Assembly: GCF_019670005.1 (NCBI RefSeq)
Contig: NZ_AP019783.1
Coordinates: forward strand, 454,501-518,500
Direction of reading: 5' to 3'
DNA length: 64,000 nucleotides
Origin: Methylomagnum ishizawai
Lineage (GTDB): Bacteria > Pseudomonadota > Gammaproteobacteria > Methylococcales > Methylococcaceae
Part shown: piece by piece, positions 55,936-64,000 of the stretch
Numbering within the stretch: position 1 is the stretch's first letter
Layout of the letters: each line of letters starts with the position of its first letter
Made by a program: the position numbers and the translations under genes
The notes under the pieces: model-generated
What the model was told of the DNA's origin: nothing
What the model saw: only the letters and a program-made list of their open reading frames with translations
The model's database searches: none

Positions 55936-56733
55936 ATGCTATACGGGCTATTCGAGTTGCTACGGCAAGCGCTCAACGAGTTCCGGGGACTGAGCGAGGA
56001 TTTTTATCGCTGGGTGGCCGTCGCGGTGATATTGGCGTGTTTGGTCGAAGCCTTGTTCTGGCTGTCCGGGCGCTTGGTGCTGCGGGATTGGCGGCCGGGG
56101 TGGATTTTGGGGGGCGTGGCCGGGTTGTGGTTCCCGCTGACGTGCCTGATCTTCTTGTCGCTGCCCGCCACCGCCTATCTCAAGCCCGCCGCCGAAACCA
56201 TCCTCAAGACCTGGCAAACCGGCTTCACCCACGATGACGCCTGGAACCAAGAATCCTTCCGTCAGCAATACTGGGCGGTCCAAGCCCTGAAAACCCCCGA
56301 CGGCCAGCCCTTGGAAAACTTCTCGGGCTATCCTTCCCCGGAACAGGGCGGCACCAAAATCCCCGCCAGCCACCGCGAATCCCAATCCGCCATCGCCACC
56401 ATCGATTCCAACCGCGTGGCCGAGCATTTCCAGACCCGGCTGCCCTTGCTCGCCCAATTGCTGTGGGCGGACGAGCGGCCTTTGCCCGAGGTCTTGCGCG
56501 GCGACATGGAGAAATTCTTCCGCGACAATCCCGGCACGGCCTACGATCATTTCAAGGCGGTGCAACTGGCCGGGACCGAAATGCAGCGCCTGCTCGAACA
56601 GAAGATCGGGCGGATCGTGCTGATGGCCCGCCTGGGCTTGGCCGGATTGCTGTTGCTGTTGTGGCTGCCCTTGTTCGCGCTGGCCGTGTATGACGCCTGG
56701 AAGCGCTTGGAACCCACCACCTTGAAAGAATGA
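55936..56733 (+). CDS. two-helix membrane protein opening the tubulin-like locus
   Basis: 265 residues. The N-terminus has one or two hydrophobic segments (WVAVAVILACLVEALFWLSG; LWFPLTCLIFLSLPATAYL). A periplasmic or cytoplasmic polar domain of about 120 residues follows (QNWRQQYWAVQALK-like, FQTRLPLLAQLLW), and a C-terminal helix pair (LGLAGLLLLLWLPLFALAVYDAWK). No family is recognised. It precedes the tubulin-like gene and its last 28 codons have a degenerate in-frame copy directly after the stop. ATG 55936 is used; an ATG at 55891 would add 15 residues. Confidence 0.65.
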   Translation: MLYGLFELLRQALNEFRGLSEDFYRWVAVAVILACLVEALFWLSGRLVLRDWRPGWILGGVAGLWFPLTCLIFLSLPATAYLKPAAETILKTWQTGFTHDDAWNQESFRQQYWAVQALKTPDGQPLENFSGYPSPEQGGTKIPASHRESQSAIATIDSNRVAEHFQTRLPLLAQLLWADERPLPEVLRGDMEKFFRDNPGTAYDHFKAVQLAGTEMQRLLEQKIGRIVLMARLGLAGLLLLLWLPLFALAVYDAWKRLEPTTLKE

Positions 56734-56817
56734 GGCGATCCTTTCCCGGCCTTGGGCTTGGCCCCGGCCATTGACGACGCTTGGAAAAAACTCGAACCCA
56801 TCACAGGAAAACCATGA
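56734..56817 (+). repeat. degenerate in-frame duplication of the upstream gene's 3' end
   Basis: Read in the same frame past the stop, this 84-base stretch gives an ALGLAPAIDDAWKKLEPIT-like peptide, ending in TGA at 56815-56817. It mirrors the end of the 55936 protein (ALAVYDAWKRLEPTT then stop). The copy ends across the tubulin-like ATG at 56814. It looks like a remnant of a tandem duplication. Confidence 0.6.
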
Positions 56818-59800
56818 GCAATAATCATCTCATCATCGGTCTGGGCGGTACCGGCGGCAAGGTCATCAAGGCGTTCCGCAAAGGGGTGTACGAAGAATTC
56901 CGTAATGTCGAGCCTATCGGCCCGGACGGCAAGCACCATGTGGTGCATATCGGCTATCTATATGTCGATTCCAGCGCCAACGACCTCGCCGCCAGCGAGC
57001 GCTGGCGCACCCAGGGCGATATCGGTGCCTTGATCGCCCTCAACGAGCGCCACCGGCTCTCCATCGCCCACAACGATTTGCAAACCCGCTTGCGCGACCG
57101 CGAGCATTTCCCGGTCACCCACCGCTATATCGGCAATCCCCAGCTGTGGACCGATATTTTCAGCCAGATGAACGTGCAGCAGGCGGCGGGCGGGCAGATG
57201 CGGCGTTTGGGCGAAGCTTTGTTCGAGCCGCAATGCCAGGCCTTCGTGGACCGGGTGAAAACCTTGTGCAACGAGTTATCGGGCACCAGCGGGGTCCAGG
57301 GCGTGAGCTTCCATGTATGCTGCGGCCTGGCCGGCGGCACCGGGTCGGGGGCGTTCCTGCATGTCATCGCCCAGTTGCGCCGCCATTTCGCCAATTCCAG
57401 GGAATTCCCGATCTTCCTCTATCTCTTGTTACCCGAGCCCAATTCCGAATGGGCCAGCAATGGCGAGCGCACCAATTATTACGCCAACGGCTATGCCGCC
57501 TTGCAGGAACTCAACGCCTACCTGCTGTCCGATCCCAAGGACGGTCCCAACAAGGGCGGACCGCTGTTCACCCCCTACGACCTCACCGCCAATACCGGCT
57601 CGGCCCATCGTTTCGAAAACATCGCCGCCGGGGGCCGCACCCATCTGCTGGACCGTCTGCAAGGCTGTTTCGTGCTGTCCAATATCAACGAGCGCGGCCT
57701 CGTGATCGGCGTCAAGAACGAGGAAATCCACAACCTCATCGCCCAACTGGCGTTCCAGCGCATTTTCCTGATCGATAGCGCCGACGCCGGTCAATACCGT
57801 CCCCTGCGCGATGCCATCACCCTGGAAAACACCATCATCGACGACGAGGGCCAGACCACCGATCCCACCCAGAAAGTCCGTAGTACCCGCTTCCTGAGCT
57901 TCGGGCTCAAGCGGCTGCTGGTGCCGGAGGAAGAAATCCGCGAGCATTTCGCCGCCAGTTTCGCCTCGCAGGCCGCTTTGCAGATGCTCTACAACAATTG
58001 GCCCGCCGAAACCGCCACCGCCTTCGTGGACGAGAAGAAAAAGACCGCCTTCAAACTGGACGTGCAGAAGCAGGACAAACTGGCGGGCTGGAAGCTCAGC
58101 GACGAGCAAATCACCCTGAGCAAAGGCATCCTCGCCACCGAGATTTCCAATCAGCGCTGGAAACCGATCCAGGAAACCTGGAACGATATCGCCCCCCATC
58201 TCAAGACCGATGCCTGGGAAGGTGGCAGCGGCAATGGCATCGACCCCCGCCTCGACCGGCTGGAAACGGCGTTCCAGGATTACTACAACGATAGTTTCCG
58301 GGGCGTCGGGGTGGATAAGCTGTACGAGGCCGTGGGTCGCGACGTGGGCCTGCCCGACCGCCATGTCGCCGAAATCTGCGATACCGTCGAGCAATGGATG
58401 TTCGGCCAATGGCAGGATGGCACCTATTCGGTGACGGAATTGGAGACCTTCCTCGACGATTTGATCGAGGATTTGGAGCGCCGCCTAGGGACCATTCCCG
58501 CCCGCTTGGAGGCCATCAAGAAGAGCCTGGGCGGCCTCAACGAGCGCATGGACGACAATAGTTCGCGCTGGGCCAAGATGGGTATCTTGGGCCGGGCGAT
58601 GGGAAGGCCCGGCGATATCTTCAACGCCCAGGCCGATTTGCTGACCGAGGTCTACGAAAAGCGCACCTTGATCCAGGCTTGGACCTTCGCCGAGAAGCTG
58701 CTGCGCCGGGTCGTTGCCGAACTGCGCGACCGTTTGCGTCCCAGCTTGGCCGAATTCCGGGTGGGCCTGTCCCAGGTCAACGATTTCTTCCAGCGCCGCC
58801 GCGGCCAGACTTGCCAGGACGATGCCGCCAGCAACGTCGAAACCGCCAATGTCGTGAAATTCTACGAACCCGCCGGGGTCCGGCGCTTCTGCCGCAGTTT
58901 GCTGGAACTGGAGCAGATGCAGCGCAGTTGGGCCGGCGTCCTGCGGCGCAAGGCGGTCGATACCGCCGCCGAGAACAAGCAGCGCAAGAGCGGCCGGGAA
59001 AAAGGCTTCGCCATGATGGTCCAGCATTTCATCAAGGAAACCGACGCCATGCGGGTGTTCGAGGACGTGGCGCGGCAGAATGCCGAACAAGCCCACGACG
59101 AGCGCACCGGACCCAACAACCGCCATTTCGGCGTCAACATCGTCATCAAGCTGGCCGAGCAATTCGCCGACCGGGAAAAGCTGCGCGATTACATCAAAAC
59201 CCTGGTGCGTAGCTCCCTGACCTTCATGCAATGGCGCGGCGTGGAATTCGGCGGCGGGGTCGGTCCCAACTCCATGCTGGCGGTCAGCCTGCCGCGTTGC
59301 GACGAACGGGCCTCGTTCCGCGAGGAACTCAAAGCCCTGTTCCGGGACAGCTTCGAGGGCAAGGTGGAAATCATCGACAGCGGTCGCCGCAGCAACGAAA
59401 TCTGCCTGATCGCCTTCAAGTACGTGTTCCCCCTGCGCTATCTGGAGCCGGTGTGGCAGCTCAAAGAGCGCTATGACTACCGGCTCAATGTCGGTTCCCG
59501 CGAGCGGGCGTTGTTGGAAGTGCATATCGAGGACCATCAGCCCGCCTTGCCCGGCCTGTTCCGGCCCGCGCCGGGCGAGGCGGGCAAGCGGGTGTTGCCC
59601 GCTTTGCAAATCGCCGCCGCGCTTGGGGTGTTCGAGCAAACCTACAACGATGCCACCGGCCAGCAGGAACGCAAGCTCAAGCTGTTGGATGCCGATGGCC
59701 GTCCGCGTTTCTTCTATTACCCCGATGTCTTGCTGGGCTTGTTCGACGCGCCACCGCGTCCCGCCACCGAAACCGCCGTCCTCAGCGCCTTGATCGGGCA

Positions 59801-60023
59801 ACTGACCCAGGAGCAATCCGAGGCGGTGGAAAAACGGGTGAGGGATGCCTTGGCGGCGGAGCAATACCGCATCGCCACCGCCCGCGAGGAACTCAAGCAA
59901 AAGCTGCTGGCGCAATTGGAGAATGTCCAGCGCAACCGTAACCACAATGAGCGCGACCCGATCTACCTCAAGATGGACGAAGCCTGCGGGGCGGCGATCC
60001 AGCGGGTGATGGCGGTGCGTTGA
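56814..60023 (+). CDS. tubulin/FtsZ-like GTPase (FtsZl-1 type), 1069 aa
   Basis: N-terminal tubulin-like domain: LIIGLGGTGGKVIKAF (glycine loop 9-15) and the phosphate-binding GLAGGTGSG at 171-179, matching the tubulin signature GGGTGxG. The first ~550 residues should bind GTP. The rest is long, charged and largely helical (coiled coils around 560-700 and 740-860). Such Tubulin_2/FtsZl-1 proteins are known by genome comparison and are proposed to remodel membranes together with vWA and membrane proteins. ATG 56814 is used because AGGAAA lies six bases upstream. Flanked by membrane and zinc-ribbon proteins that probably form its complex. Confidence 0.82.
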   Translation: MSNNHLIIGLGGTGGKVIKAFRKGVYEEFRNVEPIGPDGKHHVVHIGYLYVDSSANDLAASERWRTQGDIGALIALNERHRLSIAHNDLQTRLRDREHFPVTHRYIGNPQLWTDIFSQMNVQQAAGGQMRRLGEALFEPQCQAFVDRVKTLCNELSGTSGVQGVSFHVCCGLAGGTGSGAFLHVIAQLRRHFANSREFPIFLYLLLPEPNSEWASNGERTNYYANGYAALQELNAYLLSDPKDGPNKGGPLFTPYDLTANTGSAHRFENIAAGGRTHLLDRLQGCFVLSNINERGLVIGVKNEEIHNLIAQLAFQRIFLIDSADAGQYRPLRDAITLENTIIDDEGQTTDPTQKVRSTRFLSFGLKRLLVPEEEIREHFAASFASQAALQMLYNNWPAETATAFVDEKKKTAFKLDVQKQDKLAGWKLSDEQITLSKGILATEISNQRWKPIQETWNDIAPHLKTDAWEGGSGNGIDPRLDRLETAFQDYYNDSFRGVGVDKLYEAVGRDVGLPDRHVAEICDTVEQWMFGQWQDGTYSVTELETFLDDLIEDLERRLGTIPARLEAIKKSLGGLNERMDDNSSRWAKMGILGRAMGRPGDIFNAQADLLTEVYEKRTLIQAWTFAEKLLRRVVAELRDRLRPSLAEFRVGLSQVNDFFQRRRGQTCQDDAASNVETANVVKFYEPAGVRRFCRSLLELEQMQRSWAGVLRRKAVDTAAENKQRKSGREKGFAMMVQHFIKETDAMRVFEDVARQNAEQAHDERTGPNNRHFGVNIVIKLAEQFADREKLRDYIKTLVRSSLTFMQWRGVEFGGGVGPNSMLAVSLPRCDERASFREELKALFRDSFEGKVEIIDSGRRSNEICLIAFKYVFPLRYLEPVWQLKERYDYRLNVGSRERALLEVHIEDHQPALPGLFRPAPGEAGKRVLPALQIAAALGVFEQTYNDATGQQERKLKLLDADGRPRFFYYPDVLLGLFDAPPRPATETAVLSALIGQLTQEQSEAVEKRVRDALAAEQYRIATAREELKQKLLAQLENVQRNRNHNERDPIYLKMDEACGAAIQRVMAVR

Positions 60024-60036
60024 GCGGGGTGGGACC

Positions 60037-60708
60037 ATGGCGCTGAGACAAGGCAGGTGCAGGAATTACGGGGTTTGCCATTTCGCCGACGACCGGCTGT
60101 TGCAGGCGGTGGAAGCGGGGGCCGAATTCGTGTGCGGCAATCCCGAATGCCGGTCGCCCCTGGCCGAAAGCACCGGCCAGGGCGGGCCACCGGATGGTGT
60201 CGTCCGGCGCAGGCTGGTCCTGGGCGCGGGGGTGGTCTTGTTGGCGGGGCTGGGTAGCGGGTTGGGGTATTACCTGTCGCGTCCGGCGGTGGGGGGGATG
60301 GCCGCCGCCGAAGTATCCGGGTTCGCGGGCGGCGGCGTCACCGCCATCCGCAAGCCCATGGAACAATGGATCGATGAATTCGCCGCCCCGCCCGCCCAAG
60401 CCCCCGAAACCATGCCGCCCGGCAAGCTGCGGCGGGCCTGGGAGGCGGTAGGCCGGATCAAGGCGCGGTCGCTCGATATCGATGCGCTCAAGCAGGCCGG
60501 TCAGCTGGTTGGCAGCGAATCCGGCCTGCTGAATCCCGTGGAGGGGGCCCGGCTGACCCCGGAGCAGCGGAGCCTGGTTGGCCAGGAAAACCAGGATCGG
60601 CGGACCTTGTTCGCCTTTGTGGCCGAGTATTCCAATCCCGCCACCGAGTATGAGCGGGTGGCGAACGAGTATGCGCGGAACCGCTGGCGGGAGTGGTCGC
60701 CGAAATAG
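60037..60708 (+). CDS. zinc-ribbon / TM / DUF1318-like protein
   Basis: 223 residues. An N-terminal zinc ribbon with Cys8, Cys14, Cys33 and Cys38 (GRCRNYGVC ... FVCGNPEC) is followed by one membrane helix (LVLGAGVVLLAGLGSGLGYYL, about 60-80), a linker (MEQWIDEF) and a C-terminal domain. That domain (QAGQLVGSESGLLNPVEGA ... LVGQENQDRRTLFAFVAEY) resembles YdbL/DUF1318, normally a small periplasmic domain. If so, the ribbon is cytoplasmic and the DUF1318 part periplasmic. It starts 13 bases after the tubulin-like stop. Confidence 0.72.
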   Translation: MALRQGRCRNYGVCHFADDRLLQAVEAGAEFVCGNPECRSPLAESTGQGGPPDGVVRRRLVLGAGVVLLAGLGSGLGYYLSRPAVGGMAAAEVSGFAGGGVTAIRKPMEQWIDEFAAPPAQAPETMPPGKLRRAWEAVGRIKARSLDIDALKQAGQLVGSESGLLNPVEGARLTPEQRSLVGQENQDRRTLFAFVAEYSNPATEYERVANEYARNRWREWSPK

Positions 60709-60744
60709 CTTGTGTATAACCCTGGATAGCTTAAAGGGGGGAGC

Positions 60745-61062
60745 ATGGTTAATCCGTTTATTGATAAGTCATCGCTGGTGCTTGCGATTGTAGCCTTCAC
60801 GATCATCGTGGTGGTGGTTTCTATCGCTTGGATAGTTACCAATGATGGCAAAGATAGGTACGCAAGAATTGAGTATGTTGAAGGTTCATACCGCTGGGGT
60901 GCTGAATATGCTTCTGCTAGTGGAAAAAGTGTTGTCAAGCATCATGATTCCATAGATTTTCATGATGAGAATGGAATTAAGCGAGGGGATATTGTAAGGC
61001 CACGGGAAAGTTCCAGCAAAACCATGGACCAATGGATAGAGGAAGCCGGTATTCATCGTTGA
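60745..61062 (+). CDS. small TM protein, N-half of a split paralogue
   Basis: 105 residues. A membrane helix (SLVLAIVAFTIIVVVVSIAWIV) is followed by a polar part ending TMDQWIEEAGIHR, which matches MEQWIDEF of the 60037 protein. The zinc ribbon is missing. The stop TGA (61060-61062) is followed at once, in the same frame, by the ATG of the next gene. The pair together repeats the TM-linker-DUF1318 order of the upstream protein. Base composition is AT-richer than the flanking genes. Confidence 0.55.
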   Translation: MVNPFIDKSSLVLAIVAFTIIVVVVSIAWIVTNDGKDRYARIEYVEGSYRWGAEYASASGKSVVKHHDSIDFHDENGIKRGDIVRPRESSSKTMDQWIEEAGIHR

Positions 61063-61515
61063 ATGGATGGCGCTATGAAAGCCCCGGCCAATATGTCAAT
61101 GTTGCTATTGTTGGGCGTTCTTCCGTGGCTTGTAGTGGCTGAAGCAATGGATGCCGAGTGTGATGATCAACAAGGCTCCGACTATCTGGAATACCAGAAA
61201 GTTGCCGACAGGATGAAAGGGCGTGAGAATGATGTGGTTAGAATTAAGCGATCCGGGCGTGTGATTGGGAATGAGGACGGATTGCTATATCTGGTGCAAA
61301 ATCATGGGATTAATATTGTTATCTCTGATTATGATATGGAAATTTTGAATGAAGAAAACTCGGATAGGCGAAAATTGTTTTCGCTTATTGCGAAATGCGC
61401 TGTGCCCCAGGTTGATTATCATGACGTGGCCAATAGGTACGCTAGAAAAATATGGAAAGAATGGCCGATAATAGATTATGGGTATACGGATCGATCAGTG
61501 GTAGAGCATAGGTAG
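61063..61515 (+). CDS. exported DUF1318-like protein, C-half of a split paralogue
   Basis: 150 residues. A hydrophobic N-terminus (MSMLLLLGVLPWLVVAEA) looks like a signal peptide; the rest follows the DUF1318-like domain of the 60037 protein, aligned as GRVIGNEDGLLYLV, then NEENSDRRKLFSLIAKC and VANRYARKIWKEW. It starts directly after the previous stop without a ribosome site, so translation is probably coupled. ATG 61075 is an alternative start. AT-richer than its neighbours. Confidence 0.55.
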   Translation: MDGAMKAPANMSMLLLLGVLPWLVVAEAMDAECDDQQGSDYLEYQKVADRMKGRENDVVRIKRSGRVIGNEDGLLYLVQNHGINIVISDYDMEILNEENSDRRKLFSLIAKCAVPQVDYHDVANRYARKIWKEWPIIDYGYTDRSVVEHR

Positions 61516-61530
61516 AATAAAGAGGAAATC

Positions 61531-63732
61531 ATGGCTAAGAAAGCGGGGCGCTGCAAAAACTACGGCGGCTGCGCCAAGGCCGAGCAACGCGCCATCATCG
61601 ACGCCGACGAATTCAATTTCGTCTGCCCGGAGTGCGGTTCTGGCCTATCAGATTATGTTCCCCCCAAACCCACGGGACCGAATTGGCCGTTGCTGGTTGG
61701 GCTTGGGTTGGTTGCGGCCGGGGCGGTCGGCGGTACGGGGTATTGGCTGCTGTCCGGCAAAGACAAATCGGAAGCCGCGCCGGTACCGACACCAATCGTT
61801 GCCAATCCCTTGCCAGCTTCCGCCCGTTGCGTGCCGCAACCCTTGCTCCTGCCCGGCAAGCGCAGCCTGTACGAGCGCGTCCTGACCCGGCCCGGCGCGG
61901 TCCTGGCCGCGCAACCGGGGAGCGGGCAGGGCGAGGCCCAAGCGCCGTTGACCCGTTTCTATGTCTACCAACGGCAGACGCTGGGCGGCGAGGAATGGCT
62001 GCAAGTCGGCGGCAGCGCCGAATGCAAGCCGGAGGGTTGGCTGCGCGGTGCTTCCGCCGTGGCTTGGAAGCAACAAATCACCGTGGTGTTCGACAACCCG
62101 GCGGGCCGCGAGCGGGTCTGGCTGTTCAAGGACGATGCCGTTCTCGAACGGATCGCCAAATCCGCCGATCCAGGGGCGGCGCTGGTGGCGGCGCAGGGCG
62201 GGAGCGATGCCCCCATCGTTTCCGCCGAACCCAAGAACTACATCGACTTCAACCAGAAGTTCTACCTGCTGCCGATCACCGATTTCCGGGAAATTCGCAA
62301 TGTCACAGGAAAGCCAATGCGCTTGCTGCGAGTCCATGCGATTTCCCAAAAAAACGACGGTGGTGGTGGAAAGCCTGAGCAGCGTGGGGCGGCGGTGATG
62401 TTTGTCATCGATTCCACGTTTTCGATGATGCGTTATATCGACGCCGCCAAAGAGGCCATGCGGCAGATTTTCCACCAGTTAAGCGAATCCCCGGTGGGCA
62501 GGGAAATCCACTTCGGTTTGGTCACCTTCCGCTCCAGTACCCGCGCCGTGCCCGAACTGGAATATGTGAAGAAACTGGTGGTCGATCCCGGTTTACCCGA
62601 ATCATCGGGCAATCCCGAGGCGTTTATGGCCGGGATCGAGGAAGTCAAGGAGGCGAGGAAATCCAGTGCGGAGTTCGACGAGGATGCCTACGCGGGCCTG
62701 ATGGAAGCGCTGAAGAAGGATATCGCTTGGCAATCCTACCGCGCCAAATACGTGATCCTCATCACCGATGCCGGAGCCTTGAATCCGGGCGATCTCGACC
62801 GCGACGGGCAACCTTTGTCGGAGACCGGCATGAAAGCGGGGGAAATTCGCCAGATCGCCGCGCAAGACCGTAACGTCACGTTGTACGCGATCCACCTCAA
62901 GACCGTGGGCGGCAAAAAATACAACGACCACGCCAAGGCTGCCGCCCAATACCGCGAGCTGACCCAGAACCTCTACACCAAAGGGCCGCTTTATTATCCC
63001 GTGGAGAATGCCGACAATATCGGCGGTTTCAATGGGGTGGTCGATTGCCTCACCCAATCGATCATCGCCCACTACGCCAAGGTTGTCAGCCGGGACCAAG
63101 GCGAATCCGCGTATCACTGCCCGCCTCAAACCGACAACGAGGAGTTGAACCGGGTATTCCGCAGCATCGAGAGAGACACGGCGACTCTCGGCAATGCCCT
63201 CCGCCTCGAATATCTGGGCCAAACCTCGGGCGACCGTATCCCGGACGACTTCGCCGGCTGGATGAACGACCGCGACCTCCTGGACCCGGTGCGGCCCAAT
63301 GTCGAGGTCAAGGTCTTGCTGTCCCGCAACGAACTCAGCAACCTGGCTTTGACCGTCAAGGCCATCCTTGACGCCGCCCGCGCTGGGCAGAAATCCACCG
63401 GGGAATTCTTCAATGTATTGAAACAATACGTCTCCGCATTGACACGCGATCCCGACCGTGCCCAAAAACTCAGCCTCGCCGAGATGGGCCTGTTGGGCGA
63501 ATACCTGGAAGGCCTCCCCTACCAGAGCCATGTGATGAGCATGACTCCGGAGCGCTGGGCCGGTTTGGGGCCGACCGAGCAGGACGATTTCATCCGCGAG
63601 GTCGAGAACAAGCTGGAACGCTACAAAGATTACGAGAGCGATAACCGTCGCTGGATTGCCTTGGGCGGGCCGGACCCTGCGGTGGAGGACGGCGATAAGG
63701 TCTATCCCGTGCCCTTGGACGCCTTGCCCTGA
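61531..63732 (+). CDS. zinc-ribbon / TM / vWA-domain protein, 733 aa
   Basis: The N-terminus has the same zinc ribbon as the 60037 protein (Cys8, Cys14, Cys32, Cys35), then one membrane helix (WPLLVGLGLVAAGAVGGTGYW, about 52-72). A vWA domain follows from about residue 285, with MIDAS Asp294-x-Thr296-x-Ser298 (VIDSTFSM) and a later ITDAG. The last ~200 residues are helical. vWA domains bind metal and mediate assembly. With the tubulin-like protein this gives the expected pairing of the FtsZl-1 neighbourhood. It begins 15 bases after the split paralogue. Confidence 0.8.
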   Translation: MAKKAGRCKNYGGCAKAEQRAIIDADEFNFVCPECGSGLSDYVPPKPTGPNWPLLVGLGLVAAGAVGGTGYWLLSGKDKSEAAPVPTPIVANPLPASARCVPQPLLLPGKRSLYERVLTRPGAVLAAQPGSGQGEAQAPLTRFYVYQRQTLGGEEWLQVGGSAECKPEGWLRGASAVAWKQQITVVFDNPAGRERVWLFKDDAVLERIAKSADPGAALVAAQGGSDAPIVSAEPKNYIDFNQKFYLLPITDFREIRNVTGKPMRLLRVHAISQKNDGGGGKPEQRGAAVMFVIDSTFSMMRYIDAAKEAMRQIFHQLSESPVGREIHFGLVTFRSSTRAVPELEYVKKLVVDPGLPESSGNPEAFMAGIEEVKEARKSSAEFDEDAYAGLMEALKKDIAWQSYRAKYVILITDAGALNPGDLDRDGQPLSETGMKAGEIRQIAAQDRNVTLYAIHLKTVGGKKYNDHAKAAAQYRELTQNLYTKGPLYYPVENADNIGGFNGVVDCLTQSIIAHYAKVVSRDQGESAYHCPPQTDNEELNRVFRSIERDTATLGNALRLEYLGQTSGDRIPDDFAGWMNDRDLLDPVRPNVEVKVLLSRNELSNLALTVKAILDAARAGQKSTGEFFNVLKQYVSALTRDPDRAQKLSLAEMGLLGEYLEGLPYQSHVMSMTPERWAGLGPTEQDDFIREVENKLERYKDYESDNRRWIALGGPDPAVEDGDKVYPVPLDALP

Positions 63733-63735
63733 ACC

Positions 63736-64000
63736 ATGGTCATGGTTGCCGCGCCCTGCCTTGAATTCGAGTTGCGGCGCACCAGGGGCGTCGGCGACGA
63801 GGGTTTCAGGGTCGAAACGGCCCGCGCCACGCTGGGCGCGGGCGAAATCCTGGCCCTGACCGGCCCCAGCGGCTGCGGCAAAAGCACGCTGTTGGAAATG
63901 CTCGGACTGGTGCTGGAACCCGGTCCCGGCAGCCATCTGGCATGGCGGGTGGACACGGAACAGCCGCCGCTCGACATCCCCGCGTTATGGCGGCACGGGC
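63736..64000 (+). CDS. ABC transporter ATPase, 5' part (cut by window end)
   Basis: The frame is open to the last base. Walker A GPSGCGKST (about residue 43-51) is clear, followed by LLEMLGLVLEPGPG, the usual ABC ATPase start. It begins three bases after the vWA stop, so it belongs to the same operon; ATG 63742 is an alternative. Signature, Walker B and the permease would lie beyond the window. Its place beside tubulin-like and vWA proteins suggests lipid or protein export, but that is inference. Confidence 0.75.
   Translation, partial: MVMVAAPCLEFELRRTRGVGDEGFRVETARATLGAGEILALTGPSGCGKSTLLEMLGLVLEPGPGSHLAWRVDTEQPPLDIPALWRHG

Noticed and set aside
61060-61062. In-frame TGA considered as selenocysteine or readthrough
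   Set aside because: No selenocysteine insertion structure or redox context is visible, and the next codon is an ATG followed by a signal-peptide-like segment, so stop-start coupling is simpler.

Overview
The window reads as chromosomal DNA of a GC-rich gammaproteobacterium. Supporting signs are the dusB-fis operon, the divergent yhfA-crp pair, a two-cysteine OxyR, a class 1A SpeD, a sigma32-type clpB promoter and a TPP-riboswitch thiC. Overall style (high GC, FecR/TPR/beta-barrel fusion, abundant LPS glycosyltransferases) would fit a Methylococcaceae-type methanotroph, but that placement is inference and no methane-oxidation gene lies here. I saw no rRNA, tRNA, CRISPR array or insertion sequence.

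Layout. 1-3.5 kb: 3' end of fabB overlapping ttcA, then two tiny genes (a 38-aa lipoprotein and a 41-aa membrane protein) and an NAD-dependent epimerase. 3.6-8.9 kb (minus): a PaaK-like adenylate-forming ligase, an orphan PotA ATPase, a GT61-like protein and a lipoprotein. 8.9-12.2 kb (plus): a Gly-rich secreted protein, a glycine-zipper lipoprotein and a QseBC-type two-component pair. 12.3-13.1 kb (minus): two paralogous secreted peptides with identical six-cysteine spacing, each followed by a near-identical terminator-bearing repeat. 13.2-18.8 kb (minus): a CHASE2 adenylate/guanylate cyclase in an operon with a FecR-TPR-beta-barrel protein. 19.2-21.2 kb: TPP riboswitch and thiC. 21.3-24.5 kb: an AT-richer three-gene cassette (small helical protein, ParA-like KGGVGR ATPase, second P-loop ATPase) directly behind thiC. 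24.6-33 kb: a frameshifted O-methyltransferase, small membrane proteins, oxyR, a motif-repeat protein, yjdF, dusB-fis, purH and glcF. 33.2-37.9 kb (minus): a 1594-aa RTX-repeat protein. 38.4-40.7 kb: speD, yhfA, crp and a 27-aa membrane peptide. 40.8-47 kb (minus): a tightly packed six-gene surface-polysaccharide operon. 47.2-55.6 kb: clpB, a long leader with a GEMM-like element, a VpsR-type regulator, an unknown 520-aa protein, a MEKHLA-domain protein and a spermidine-synthase-like protein.

55.9-64 kb (plus) holds the most unusual locus: a two-TM protein, a 1069-aa tubulin/FtsZ-like protein, a zinc-ribbon/TM/DUF1318-like protein, a split AT-rich version of the same architecture, a zinc-ribbon/TM/vWA protein, and the start of an ABC ATPase cut by the window end. 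The order, close spacing and shared domains suggest one membrane-associated machine built around a tubulin-like GTPase. It contains internal duplications (a degenerate tail copy ahead of the tubulin gene, and the split paralogue). This locus and the 21.3-24.5 kb ATPase cassette are the two best candidates for poorly described systems; the paired cysteine peptides come next.

Signalling genes recur: class III cyclase plus CRP (cyclic nucleotide), and VpsR-type regulator plus a GEMM-like leader (possible c-di-GMP). Whether these are wired together cannot be judged from sequence alone.
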